From Acanthochromis polyacanthus (Eukaryota; Chordata; Actinopteri; Pomacentridae), in the NCBI RefSeq assembly GCF_021347895.1, contig NC_067128.1, positions 1,732,010 through 1,796,009 of the forward strand: 64,000 bases of DNA. Direction: 5' to 3'. This document shows, piece by piece, positions 35,451-47,233 of this stretch. Under the pieces are notes generated by a model. It was not told the DNA's origin, made no database searches, and saw nothing but the letters and a program-made list of their open reading frames with translations. The translations under genes and the position numbers were made by a program. How positions within the stretch are numbered: the first letter of the stretch is position 1; the number at the start of each line of letters is the position of its first letter.

Positions 35451-36776
35451 TCTCAGTGACGAACCCTATATGACCTACTGCATCCGTCGCTCTCACTTCA
35501 TAGTGTATTAGAACGCTTTAGTGCATGGCTAAAATTACCAGGACTATTTGGAACACTATAAAAGCAGCATTTTTAGTGTTATGAACGGGTGTGGTATTTT
35601 TAGTAAATTCGCGAATAAAAGAAGTCAAAACCAATCATTAACATCTCCAACACAACGTCTGACTGTCTTTTGTCCCTTGTTTATGTCTTTCCAACACAGT
35701 TCCAAACATCTATAAACACTTGCACTCTTTGTAATCAATAAAAATACTTTCTGTGCCTGTAATTTTCCAAAATAGAAGAGGCGGTGTTTGATAAACCAAT
35801 CACCCACAGCGTGCCACAGCCCATATCAACACTGCTGGAATCATGAAAACCCAAAAAGATGATGGAGACGGGTGCTATCTTTGATCAGCTTTGGCAGCTC
35901 ATCAAAATACCACTCTGTAGGCTGACCAGGACAGGATTATCAAACAGATGTTAAAGGGTTTAAGCGCTTGAGTCAACCTGTGGAAATGGAATCAGGTGCT
36001 TGTTGCCAAAATCAACAGCTTCATCTCATAGAGAACGTACACGATGCCCCTCGTATACTAAAACAATATTCATTCCATGCACAAAAGGCAATAAAAACAG
36101 AACTTTTTGCATATAGAATACAGGATAACTGGTGTCAATGAAGCCGGTTATATATAGCTTCTCCTGCCAGTTTCCGTCTCTTCCCCACTGCTCCTCTCAC
36201 CTCCAGCTAGACGTGTGAATGTTAAAATGTTATTACAGTATTCTCAGTGATGCTTTAGGTTTTCCTGCTATTGGCTGGTGGATCTGTGGACGTCCAGCCA
36301 ATCACAGACCATCTGGGACTCATGAGGAGCTTGCATCGACAGAATTTGTGTCTATTTATGTCATGGATCGGCGAACAGATCCATCCGTTGTGCTCTGGTG
36401 CCAGCTTCACGCCAAAAAGAACCAGCTTTTGCTTCTGAATGGCAGTAATTTTGTTAGAGAGCAGCCATGTTGTTTCCTTCTTTTGACCGCAGTTTTTAGC
36501 ATCACAACTTTGGTTCCTTTTTTAAGGAGATGATTTATTTCTGTACTTTAATTTTATTAAGTGGCCGTAGAATCTTTTGGCCTGAGCTCTGGCTGGACTT
36601 CAACTTCCATATTTGACAGTAAAAAATTGATTGATTAAATAAACCTGAATCACCTCTGCAGATTCAGATTCACACATCTTCTCTTCATGTTATCCAACTT
36701 CTCTGTGTGCAAACATTAGACAGAAGGACATTAAATAGGAAAAAACAAACTGTGTGTCAGTGGAATACTATAACAT
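35451..36776. other. Non-coding DNA, no gene recognised
   Basis: The first few hundred bases may include the 5' flank and end of the Tc1 relic, but no inverted terminal repeat was found. Nothing else was recognised. Confidence 0.4.
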
Positions 36777-37403
36777 TAAAAAACACTGTAAGAATGGTGA
36801 AAATGATGGCAAATATGTGTTAAATAATGCTATTTTTAGCTGATTAAATACATTAAAACTGTGATTTTACTGTCACAGATTGATAAAAATGAAATACTAC
36901 TTATAGACTTTTCAAAATAGATTTTTGATCAGGTCATCATGTAAATTAATACTTTTCTGTGATTTTACAAGATATTATTTGCAATTTAACAAAACAAGGA
37001 ATAGAAGTAAAATAACAGTTAAATGTCTTTCTTGAAAAACTATTTTAAAGTTGTGTTTATATTTTTTTTTCTTTCATTTACAGAATGGCAAACATACAGT
37101 AAAATGCAAACATTTTATTGTCAAATGTTATTTAAAAATACAGATTTTGATGTAGATACTTTTTATTATTATTCATTATTTTGGCTTTTCTTTTATTCAC
37201 AGTTAATGTGTAAATCAATACTTTCTTTCTGTGTTTTTATTATTTTGTGCAACTTAAAATAGCCTTTAAAAATAATTTTCCATTTGTCAATGCTTGATGT
37301 ACATTTTTCCTTTCAAAAAAGTGCAAATATCTGCAAAAAAATATTATTTTTACTCATTTAAATTTTAAAAACAGTGTAATTTTACAATCAAACATTGTAA
37401 AAC
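36777..37403. repeat. AT-rich MITE-like repeat
   Basis: AAAAAACACTGTAAG at the left and ACATTGTAAAACA at the right suggest short inverted ends of the same ACTGTAAAA type as 15497-16222. The interior is very AT-rich with ACAGTAAAA and TTTACAGA repeats. No coding potential beyond chance. Class uncertain. Confidence 0.35.
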
Positions 37404-37930
37404 AACTAATGAAAGGAGAACTGAGACACCAGAAAAGACTTGGGATCGTCTGAAACACCATAAATCACACAAAGACCTGAAGAACACGAGTTAAACCTCA
37501 GCTCCAGAGGTTGTCACAGCAACTTCACAAGGAACGATCCAGGAACAAAAGGAGGATGAAGGAATTTAACTTGGTGGTGGTGGATAATAAAGAGAAATGA
37601 TTTCGGAAAACTCCACAAAATAGCAGCTGCAACTCGTTTTCAATTCAACAAAGAGCTTTGTTTTGCACTCCGCTCTCATGAAGGGGTCCAGGATCCCTCG
37701 CAGGTTTCACTATAATCTTTTTTCTTTTCCCATCAGAAATAAATCATTTTCTTATTTGGAGATTATTCAGTTTTGACCAGCTGCTCCTAAAACCTCGCCT
37801 TAGGAGGAATAAGGAGCAGAAGAACAAATCAATCTCAGACAGATTATCCTGTCCTGTTTGGAAATAAAAGGATAAAACTCAAGAAAAGCAGGAGCTTCTT
37901 TTCTCCTTTACAACCTTGTGTAGCCAAAAA
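37404..37930. other. Non-coding DNA, no gene recognised
   Basis: No signature was recognised on either strand. Confidence 0.4.
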
Positions 37931-38119
37931 TGGACAAATAAAAGATCGATATTGTGGTTTCAAAAATGATCGTTTACAGACCCCCAAAACGCCGTTTTCG
38001 TGTGGATGATACACAGATTCGGCAAGAAACTTATGCGTTTAGACCTCGTTTTGTCTTCGTGTGGACGAGGCCTCGGTCTGTAGGAACGAAACTCTGACGT
38101 AAGTCCAGGACCCCCTGTA
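37931..38119. repeat. DNA-transposon fragment with Tigger-like end
   Basis: AAAACGCCGTTTTCGTGTGG and a later TTCGTGTGGACGAGGC resemble a common fish TIR-element tail. Directly after it, GTAGGAACGAAACTCTGACG then TAAGTCCAGGACCCCCTGTA (ending about 38119) is the terminal sequence of the Tigger-like family at 3257, ending with TA. The two pieces are adjacent remnants. Confidence 0.45.
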
Positions 38120-39345
38120 ATCGTCCCCTACATAGAACTGACTCACATTTGCAGTAAAATACTGCAGTCTAATCTGTATTTGTTGTGCTTTCTTGATTTT
38201 TCCACCTTTACACTTCCATAAAACGCACCATGAAACCCCATAAACTGGACTTCTCTGCCCCTGAAAGCGACCACACAAGCTGAACCTGCAAACTCCACAG
38301 AAAAACGCCCACAACCCCCCAGCAGGTTTGAGCCTTCTAGAAACTGTCATAATACACAAAATCTTTATTATAGAAAGAAACACGAGTAAAACTTCAATTT
38401 AAGCTGACATTTGTGGTGAGAAGGAACGTAAAAAAGCGTGTGTTGAACATTTATTAAGCTGTGATCACCGTCCAGCCACCTGAAAAACCACAGTCACATA
38501 AACACCGCAGCTTCTGCTCTCACAGCCGGATGTCACAGTCATCGATTAAACTCTGAAAAACAGGGCAGAGTTAATCCAATTGACTTCAAACTTAGCACTG
38601 CTCTTCCGAGGACTCCCAGCTGCACACCTAGCAAGTCTGAAGTAGATCAGACGTGCTGCTGTCGAGATATGAAGAAGAGACGAGAGTGAGATTTGCGATA
38701 AATCAAAGAGAAAGTGAAGCTCCTAAGTAGACGTCAGAAGTGAGACAACTCAAAGAGCAGATAAAATATACAGAGCACAGAGTGAAATCTGATCACTCAG
38801 ACATATTTTTGATATTGTTCGGGCTCATTTATGAGTCAATCCAGTTTTATTTTGATCCTACAGTTGTCTCAAGGGCTCGTTATTTCAGACAAATCAAGAT
38901 CTGTGCAGCAGGAGAGGAAAAAAAGGAGCATTTTAAGATCTTAAATTGGGATCGGGCTGAGAGGAGAGGAAGGTTATTTCTGAGGAGCCGAGCTTCAGAA
39001 GTACGAGAAAATGATTTAACAGCAATATACTGATGTTAAAAACCGCCTCTGGTGAAAATCAGGTTGTTTTTACACGTCCATGTGGACGAAATCATGAGCT
39101 AAATAAGCAGTCAGACCGAGGATTTCTATCATTAAACTTTGATCTACTGGTGACAGTCTGAAAAATAAAGATCTCCAGGATTTCATACGTGACAAACTCA
39201 AGGAAGGAATCCTTTCTGTGTCGTCATTCTGAGTCAGGACCTGGTGGAGTGTTGACGGGATGCAGCAGTGTTTAGTTCCATTTAGGTTATGAACGGCTTC
39301 GATTCAGGGCAAAAACCCCATAAAATAACGACTGGAGAAGGACTT
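38120..39345. other. Non-coding DNA, no gene recognised
   Basis: No coding family, RNA gene or transposon end was recognised. A 97-codon open frame at 38740-39033 shows no motif. Confidence 0.4.
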
Positions 39346-39548
39346 GTGGTCATGTTTTGTCTTTTTGTGGTCGTTTTGTGCATTTGTGCTCATTCTGTTT
39401 CTTTTTGGTCATTTTCAGAGTGTTTTGTGGGCATTTTAGTCTTTTTGTGGTCATTTCACAACCCTTTGTGGACATTTTCAGTCTGTTTGTGTTAATTTTA
39501 GGTGTTTTGTGGTCATTTTGTGTGTCTCTGTGGTCATTTGTGTTATTA
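39346..39548. repeat. T/G-rich degenerate tandem array
   Basis: Variants of TTTTGTGGTCATTTT and TTTTGTG.CATTT recur about every 21-27 bp. Composition resembles the cores of the hAT-like elements but the unit (GTGGTCA) differs and no hAT-like flanks are present. Open frames on both strands here are products of the repeat. Confidence 0.65.
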
Positions 39549-40780
39549 AATAACATATTGTAACTGTGTCAGAGAAATCCCTTTCCACTAAGTTCCCCGT
39601 TCCAAAAACTCCTCTCCAGGAAGTGTGTTAATTCCAGATCACATGACCTGCTCCACATGATGTCATTTCCTCCTGAAGAAAAGACTGGAAGACTCCAAGG
39701 CTTTCTGACTTATTTAATATAAAGTAGTCATCAGGTTTACTACTATATCTTTATAAATAACTTTACATTTCTATTTAACTCAACTGTATATAAAATATTT
39801 AGAAGAATCTTTCTCTGAAATGCCATGTGGTGTTTAGCTAGAATAAAAGAAATGTTGATTTTAGGCCTGAAAACAGCAAAAATGTCAACTAAAAGTCCTC
39901 TCCTCTGTGTTGTCGTACCGTGGACTCTCCTGTAGGGGGTGACAGTGAGCAGATGTGTGATAGCCGGTGGCGCCTCATCAATAAGGTCACAGAGCAGCGG
40001 CACAGATGCTGGCTGAGGTCTGAGTCCTGGAGAGAGCAGCTAATCACAGTCTCTGTGGGGGAACAGCATGGGAGCCGTCTGTCTTCTGACGATCTGCATC
40101 CTCACACACACACGCAAACACATGCAAACACACACACACGCAAACGCAACCGTGTGCAGGCGGGAAACGGGAGGCGGACGCCCCTCCACGGCGCATGCAT
40201 AAACATGTCAGGAAGCACGGGCCGTAACGCAGGAAACACGCGTGTTATTGCCCTCCCCGCTGCGTCGCCCTCGTTTTGTTGCTTCCATGTTTGCCCAGAT
40301 CCAAAAGCAGACAGTTCCCGTATACAAACGAGTCCGTGGGCTCGTTGGCTCTGCAGAAGGTGCTCATCTTTCAGCACGTTTGCTTGTTAGCCTGCCGGGG
40401 CAACGTTGCTCGGTATGTTGCATTACATGTCTGGAAAGATCAGAAAAAGTGGCATTTCACTCGCATTCGTCACACTGCTCAGACATTTATGAACTGTTCA
40501 TACAGGATCAGTATTACCTGGGGATCTCTGGCAGTTTGTGCATTACTCCCACATCTGTGTTTCAAGCAGTGCATTCATAGGGGAGGAGTGAAGTCTGTAT
40601 TTTACTGGAATTTACTGACGTTACAACCCGGATATGACGTCAAAATCTGTGCACATCGTAACATCCGCTGCTGCTTTTGAGGAATATTAACTGGAAAGTG
40701 CACCGATTCTGTGATCCATCAGATTACGTGACTTGAATAGTTTCTGCGGTATTTTCACTGTTTACAGCACAAATGTATTT
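39549..40780. other. Non-coding DNA with a CA-rich tract
   Basis: A CA/ACGCAAACA-rich microsatellite lies at about 40103-40150. The region 39920-40400 is locally GC-richer and shows overlapping open frames without motifs. No gene recognised. Confidence 0.4.
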
Positions 40781-41140
40781 ATGTGAGGGGCGTTTTGACA
40801 GCCGGTAACCAAAACACTGATTGAAAAAACTGTAGTGTTAGCCTTGGCCTTAGATGGTTCACAGGATACGGTGTGATACCTGCTCTGTCCAACTTGCTAA
40901 ACTGACAGCGTCGCCATGACAACATACAGCAATTAGTTTTTTCCAGAACCCTTAGGTCGATGTGTTGCCTATGTTGTAACGACGCTACTGTCAGGGTCTC
41001 GCTTGGTTTAGGCACAAAAACCACTTGGTTAGGTTTATGTGGTTAAAATGATCGCTTTAACGTGGTATGTCGTCGCCATGGCAACAGCAGGCAACGTTGT
41101 CGGGACAACGGGCCGTCAGGACGTTTGTATTCAGCCTGTT
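40781..41140. repeat. Dispersed repeat-like segment
   Basis: The text GGTTTAGGCACAAAAACCAC then TTGGTTAGGTTTATG, with CGTCGCCATGGCAACAGCAG, resembles a moderately repetitive segment seen in fish genomes. A distantly similar CCAAGACGTTTTGGTGCCTA lies near 44580. Ends and class were not determined. Confidence 0.35.
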
Positions 41141-41711
41141 GAAAGATAGGCTTGGAAAAATGTTTCTGACCACATGCTGCTACGCGTCATCCATCTCTAT
41201 GTCCTCCCAGATTTCCCTCTTCTGGTTCATCTGATTTAGTTGTTCCTGTGAACGGTCCACAGGCCTGTTGTGTATCGGACTACTCCTACATTTGCACCTA
41301 AAATACTGTTGATAATTTCCACCGCAGTCTCCCGAATTTAACCAGGAAAGAGGCAGAAAACAATAAAAAAAAGAACTAAAATACCCCCAATCACTGAGAT
41401 GCAGATTCACATGAGACTAGTATTTTCACATCCTCCTCAATTATTACAGATCAGCCCTGGTCCTGAGGTAATATGAATCCCGTGTGAATAGGGCTTTAGT
41501 TGAGCCTCAAGCAGCAGCAAATATGTTTTAAGAAACTCAAAGTGCAGATACGTCATGCTCAGAGAAAAAAGCGCAGCAATCTGCAAAAATAAAACAGACA
41601 TGAAGAGGATGTTCAACCTGCAACACGCCACGTTTAGGACGCTGTGTATTCTCAACATGCCGGAGTTAAAGGAGAGTTTTTCAAGCACAAAGCCTTGTTT
41701 ATGATTTAAAC
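41141..41711. other. Non-coding DNA ending in a local direct repeat
   Basis: Bases 41651-41702 (CTCAACATGCCGGAGTT ... AAGCCTTGTTT) recur downstream of the hAT-like element at about 42633-42670. Nothing else was recognised. Confidence 0.45.
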
Positions 41712-42623
41712 CAGGGGTGTCCAACATGAGGCCCGTGGGCCAAAAGTGGTCCTCCAGAGGGTCCAATCCGGTGTAGAAACTCCAGAGAAGACATTAACTG
41801 CAGATTGTAAATCAGTAAAACTATAAATTTAAAATCATTTCTAGACCATGACAAGTTGTTCTGATCAGAAAGTAAAATAGTAGATTGTTCATTGTTCTTT
41901 TGTGTCTCATTTTTGTAAAATTTTATCTTGTTTTTGTTGGTTTTTGTCTTTTATTTTCTGACTTTCTGTCTCATTGTCGTTTTGTGTTTCCTTTTTGTCT
42001 CGCCTGTGTTTTTTCCACTTATTTGTCGTTTTGTTTCTTGCTTTTCTCATTTTTGGTCTTGTTTGTGCCATTTGTGTAATTTTATGTGTTGATTTTGTCT
42101 TTTTTGTTGTCACTTTGTAACTTTTTTGTCAAATTTTTTGTCATTTTTTTGTTCCGTTTTGTGTTGTTTGTCTCATTGTTTGCCATTTTTTTCTTGCTTC
42201 TGTCATTTTGGGTCTCATTTTTGTAATATTTTGTCTTGTTTTTGTTGGTTTTGTCTGACTTTGGACATTTTGATCACAGTAAAATATTCTGTGGATCAGT
42301 TCCAGGTGACTAAATGTTGTGTTCCTTTGTAGACACTCTGTGATCTGGAAGTTGTAATGTGGAAATGATAAACTGAGGATGAATGTGGATGAAACTGAAT
42401 TTATTTTAAGAAATTTCAGGTTGTTCATGATGTTTTTGGTAAAAGACAATTCCTTAAATGTGAACATTTTCTGAATTAACTTTTTGGCTCTAAAACAAAG
42501 GAACCATCAGGAGTTGTGGTCATTTATAGGTTATTATGCTGTGGTTTTACTGGTTTTACTGGTCTGGTCCACTGGAGATCAAATTTGACTGAATGTGGAA
42601 TCTGAAGACTTCGACTCTTTCTG
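41712..42623 (+). mobile_element. hAT-like non-autonomous element, copy 3
   Basis: It starts CAGGGGTGTCCAACATGAGG and carries the shared left flank (GGTCCTCCAGAGGGTCCAAT, ACATTAACTGCAGATTGTAA, ATGACAAGTTGTTCTGATCA). A T/G-rich array lies at about 41890-42265, then the shared right flank (TTTGTAGACACTCTGTGATC, GTTGTAATGTGGAAATGATA, GGTTATTATGCTGTG, GAATGTGGAATCTGAAGA). The right terminus has decayed, so the target duplication is not clear. Confidence 0.8.
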
Positions 42624-44864
42624 CTGTATTTCCTCAACATGCCGGAGTTGAAGCCTTGTTTCCGCGTTAAACAAACATGTTTTTATTTCCTTCACTCCAT
42701 AAAGCTCTTCGTCCCATGAAACAACACTGATGTGAGGTCAGATTGTTGTCAGGATCCTCCCGGCTCGTCTGCTCCATCAAACCAAATTAGAGGGGCGTGG
42801 AGGTATAAAGGGATGAGAGACACACTCACAATGTGATCCAATCAGCAGTAAAACACTCCCAGCGGTGAACACGCTGTAAAGGCCACACTTTTAAGAAAAT
42901 ATAGGCTTTACAGCGGAGGAGGCGGCTCAGTAATAACACACACACTCACACTTATGAGCTCCCATAAGTCTCTCATCGAGATGTAATACTGTACAACTCA
43001 CAGGGAGGTTTTATTTAGGCTTTAGATGGACAGACTGACTCATTCTTTAAGCACATGAGTCATCAAACTATGTATGAACTCAACACGAAGCAGCGACTTT
43101 CACATTTCAATTATGACTCCGGGGGGAAATGATGCAAGTTCATTAGTCCGAACCGATGACGAATGCCTGCCTGCTTCTGGATATCGGATACTTTACCTGC
43201 GCTCTGTGATCGATACTTAATTACACCGGCTTTTCCTGATTTGGTGGATTATTGGTGGGGGGAAAAATGGCTTGTTTGTGAGGCCAGAGCGGCCCGGCGA
43301 GCTCCTAAAGACAGAAAGTGAGTGAGCGATCACTGAGCATGCATCATTACTCCGCAGTCGATGGTAACAAAGTGTCCTGAATCACGCTTAACGACGTTAG
43401 AGGCGGAAAATAGGGAGGGATGGCAGATGCTTAGCTGGTTACCCAGGCTGCCGCTGTGCTGGCCGGGCCGTCGCTGTGCCCTAATGCGCCTGGCAAAGAA
43501 ACCCGACAACAACAACAAGAACAGGCGAGACGATTAATAATCCACAGTCCAAACGTATGCTTCTGTTTACAGCTTCAAAGTTGCTTTTAGGAACTCGTAA
43601 TTGATAAAAAGAGGCAAAGAGCTGATTAATTACTTCAAGGCTGCCGGGTGAAAAAACTCAGAGGAACAATGGTCCCATTAGAGTTTGCTTAAAGTGCACT
43701 GAGAGGCTTCATAAATCCACAAAGTGTTTGGTGGATATGTGTGCGATCCATTCTGCTCAGGACGCTGCATTTAAACTAATGTGTGGCGGAATCAAATACA
43801 TGCTGCTGTGTCCACTCACAACAAGTGATTCTCTTATTTCAGTCTTCTGGATCAGGTAATATTTAATTTGGATACACAATATTTCAGTTTTAGGTGCAAT
43901 ATTTTAATTTAATCTGCAATATGTCAACTTCTATGTTATCATATTCCACTATAATGTGTGGTATTTCTGCTTTTTCCAGTTTATTATGTGTTCTATGACT
44001 TTACTGCTTCTGAATCATTGCCAGAATTATTTGTTACTATTCAGTTCTAGTCTTATTTTAGCTTACTTGTTCTTAATTTTAGTAATGTAATTTTAGTAAT
44101 ATTACCTTAAATTAAGGTAAGATAAGAGATGGGATGAATAGGGTTAAGTTAAGTTCAGTTAAGACAAGTCAAGTTGAGTCGAGATGAGATAATTTAAAAT
44201 AAGATGAGCTAAAATTAGCTACGATGAGATAAGATATGAATCCCTCACTAGGGAAATTCAAATATAACAGCATCTAGATACGAATGAAGCTGAGCAAGAA
44301 AAAACACAAGAAGAACTAAAGCACAATGAGGATAAAAATGAAGCTGCACTAAGGACTTATTGGGTTGTTTTCTGAGTAAAATCTGGGATAAAAAAAAGAA
44401 GCAAACATCTCCATGTTGAGCATTCGGTTGATGGCTGCTCTTTCTTGTGCTTCACTTACCAAAACCATACAAAAACAGAACTTTACTTTATCAGTAGTGT
44501 TCAGTTAAAGAAGATTTCTTCGTTGGGGAAAAAAACAGAACGAACAACGGATAAAATCTGTTCGGGATGTGGCTACTTACCAAGACGTTTTGGTGCCTAA
44601 ACTTGACCAATCATTGGGTGAAAACAAAACTTTACTGTGAGAATATTTATCCCACTCAGGACGTGAACCCTAATCTCCTCAGTAACAGTCCCGTGGTGAA
44701 CTAATGCCTTCTTTTTCTTCTGCAGGCTTTGAGATTATTTCAGCATTTCCTTTTACGTCATGTGGCCATTTTCCACGGCAGGAACCTGCACCTTTGGGTG
44801 TCTTCTGACCACAATTAAAACTTCTTTGAGGGTGAGAAAATTATTTATTCCAGGCAGAAACACG
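42624..44864. other. Non-coding DNA, conserved-element candidate
   Basis: Bases about 43100-43540 (CATTAGTCCGAACCGATGAC, CGATACTTAATTACACCGG, GACGATTAATAATCC) are complex and unrepeated. Bases 44100-44240 form a loose pentamer-like run of AAGAT, GAGAT and TTAAG variants. No gene recognised. Confidence 0.4.
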
Positions 44865-44938
44865 TCGTTACGTCAGAATTGGTTAAGTGGAACTAGTTGG
44901 TGAGCAGAGCGGCTCTGATGTAAGTCGAGGACCTCCTG
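44865..44938. mobile_element. Right end of Tigger-like element
   Basis: GATGTAAGTCGAGGACCTCC then TGTA is the inverted form of the CAGGAGGTCCTCGACTTACA end at 21402, with TA at 44939-44940. The subterminal AATTGGTTAAGTGGAACTAG is the reverse complement of text at about 4050-4080 in the fuller copy, so this segment is inverted relative to it. Confidence 0.65.
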
Positions 44939-44944
44939 TACACC

Positions 44945-45480
44945 TTGCAATTAGAGGATGCTGGTAGACCTGGACCAAAAGCTCTGCTCTCCCATCTGAG
45001 ATCGTATCCACCAACCTGTGACCAGACCTGGTGCTATGGTCAGCTTTGCTTAAGCATGTCTGCATCAGGGAGCTCACAGTGCCCTGGGAGAGATCAGTAG
45101 AGGAGGCCTGTGAGGGCAAGAAGCTGAGATATACGGAGCTTGCTGCCGATGCAAAACAGCGAAGCTGGAAGGTGAAAGTCCAGTCAAAGTAGGCTGCAAA
45201 GGATTCGTAGTCAGCTCAACATCCAGGCTTCTCTGGGAGAGGGGAGTACACAGGAAGGCCCACTGTCAGGCCATCAAGGAGCTCTCCAGAGCCGCTGGAA
45301 AGAGAAGCCAGTGGCTGTGGATGAAGAGAAAGGACTCCACCTGGGCCTTCAGGTGAGTAGATGACATCTAGGAGGTGAACCTGGGACTCACTGCTGAACC
45401 CTCTGGACGAGTCGTGGGCCAATCAGTAAAACACTGATGAAGGAGGGCGTCCACTTGATAACCCAGAGGATGAACTCACT
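44945..45480 (+). pseudogene. Retroelement ORF fragment (fish repeat), broken
   Basis: In the plus strand ELTVPWERSVEEACEGKKLR then YTELAADAKQRSWKVKVQSK, a frameshift, and CKGFVVSSTSRLLWERGV ... IKELSRAAGKRSQWLWMKRK match the C-terminal part of a protein that I recognise as recurrent in fish retroelements. I cannot name the clade. Stops and frameshifts make it non-functional. It begins just after the Tigger-like end, so the latter may have inserted at or near it. Confidence 0.55.
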
Positions 45481-47225
45481 CACTGGACCATCCCACAGAG
45501 TCTTAGATGTCTCATGTTTGTAAGAATCTTATACAACAGATCCACTGTTGGTGCTAATAGGACTGGAGTTATGTTCCGTATCTACTATCTGTCATTATGG
45601 TGCACTCAGAGGTGTAATGAAAACAGAAAGGCTGAAAGTTTCCCGTATTCCTGCGACTGGAAGCTGTTCGTTGTGTTACTTTTCAGGAAGAAAATGTGCT
45701 TCTTTAAACAGAAATTGCACTGGAATGTCATTTCATTGAGACAACGATGGACAACGCAGCTTGGCTTTGTGTCTAATTTGCAGAGATTAGCTTGGTAGCA
45801 CGATCATAATTACATCTGCTAAAGAGCTACATGCTAACATGGCTGCTGTGAACACATCAGCATGCTGTTAGCTGCAGACTCTGAGCTGTAGTGGCTTCTC
45901 TTTGCTCCTTTCCACTCCTCTGCATGGATAAATCAAAACCGCTACACGACACGGACGCTCCCTCTGCATAAAACTAATGCGCTATGAGACTTTAATAAAC
46001 TCCACACTCACCCCAAGAAGTATTCAACCTTGAGAGTCTGATTTTATGCACTTAAATCCACCCGTAATGTGCTTGATGCGAATATGATGCCGCCCAACGC
46101 CCTGTGAATAACATCTTCGGTAAATTTGAACAAATCACCACTTAAAGACAAGCCGCAGTGCCGATTATCCCTCCCATCAACCTGTCCTTTTCTTTCCCTC
46201 TTCCCTCAAGGACAAAGGCGGGTGTTAATAAGACTCATTTAGCACAATGCAGCAAACGAAGGCTCACCAGAATGCAGAGATAATGAGATAATGAGATAAT
46301 AAGATTGCTTTCAAGTAGATAAACATCCCGTAAATATCGCTGGCTGTCGCAGGTGTTTGGGAGTGGAGCGTGTTTAATCAGCGCTCATCAACATGCGCCA
46401 CGCAAAGAGGTCAACCTCTGGAATCTAAGCAAAGATATGGATCCACTGCATGTCCCGAAAATAAATCCACAAATATGGATCCACGCAAGCGAGCCGGTTT
46501 CTCGAATGTTTTCATCATGAGCTTGGGCCAGTTTGTGGTGTTTGTTCATCAAAGGGAATCGATAAAACTCCTTCCAGTCGTTGGTTGATATCAGGAACAT
46601 GATGTGGTTGTTATCAGCCAAACGTCTATGCATGTATCAAATCAATTATACATAAAAGACTGGATTTTCTCTCAAACATGCGATCTCGTCATGTGACCCC
46701 GTGATTGATTTATGTGGAAAAAAGTTGATTCATGCAGATTTATGTATCTGACTTTGGAAATCCAGAGCAATTAGAAGCTCCGCGTTGATAAGTTACCTTT
46801 TTCTGCTGCTGAAATTTAAATTCCCTGCAAGCAGAAATAATCCTGTGCCGCCCCCACCTCGCTGAGCACTGCTGGAGAAACATATCAAGCAGTCAGCTCT
46901 TATCCAGTCAATAGATTTTCAGCAACCATGGCTACGCTTGTCAACTTTAGCTGATTGCCTGACATATTTCTTCAGTGTCTCCTGGCTCATCTACAGTTGT
47001 CAGTTCTCCAGAATGCCCCTGGCCATTCAGTTAATTCCCCTTACAGCATGTCTTCTTTTTTTTTTTTTTTCTTTCTTACCTGGACTGTGGCCAGTTCTGT
47101 CAGTCCTGATGTCTCCATCGCCCAGAGTGGCTCCGGTCTCTCTACCTCCCCTCCCAGCTCTCTGACCTCTCTTTATTCCTCCCCCTCTCCGTTCAAGCTT
47201 TGCCTCTTTCATCTACTCAACCTCT
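45481..47225. other. Non-coding DNA, no gene recognised
   Basis: A short ATAATGAG triplication occurs at about 46280-46300, a poly-T run at about 47057-47071 and a pyrimidine-rich stretch at 47080-47225. Open frames here lack motifs. Confidence 0.4.
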
Positions 47226-47233
47226 CTCTACAG

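Noticed and set aside
39920..40680. Three overlapping plus-strand frames of 112-156 codons in a GC-richer stretch
   Set aside because: They occupy different frames over the same DNA, include CA-repeat translation and show no motif.
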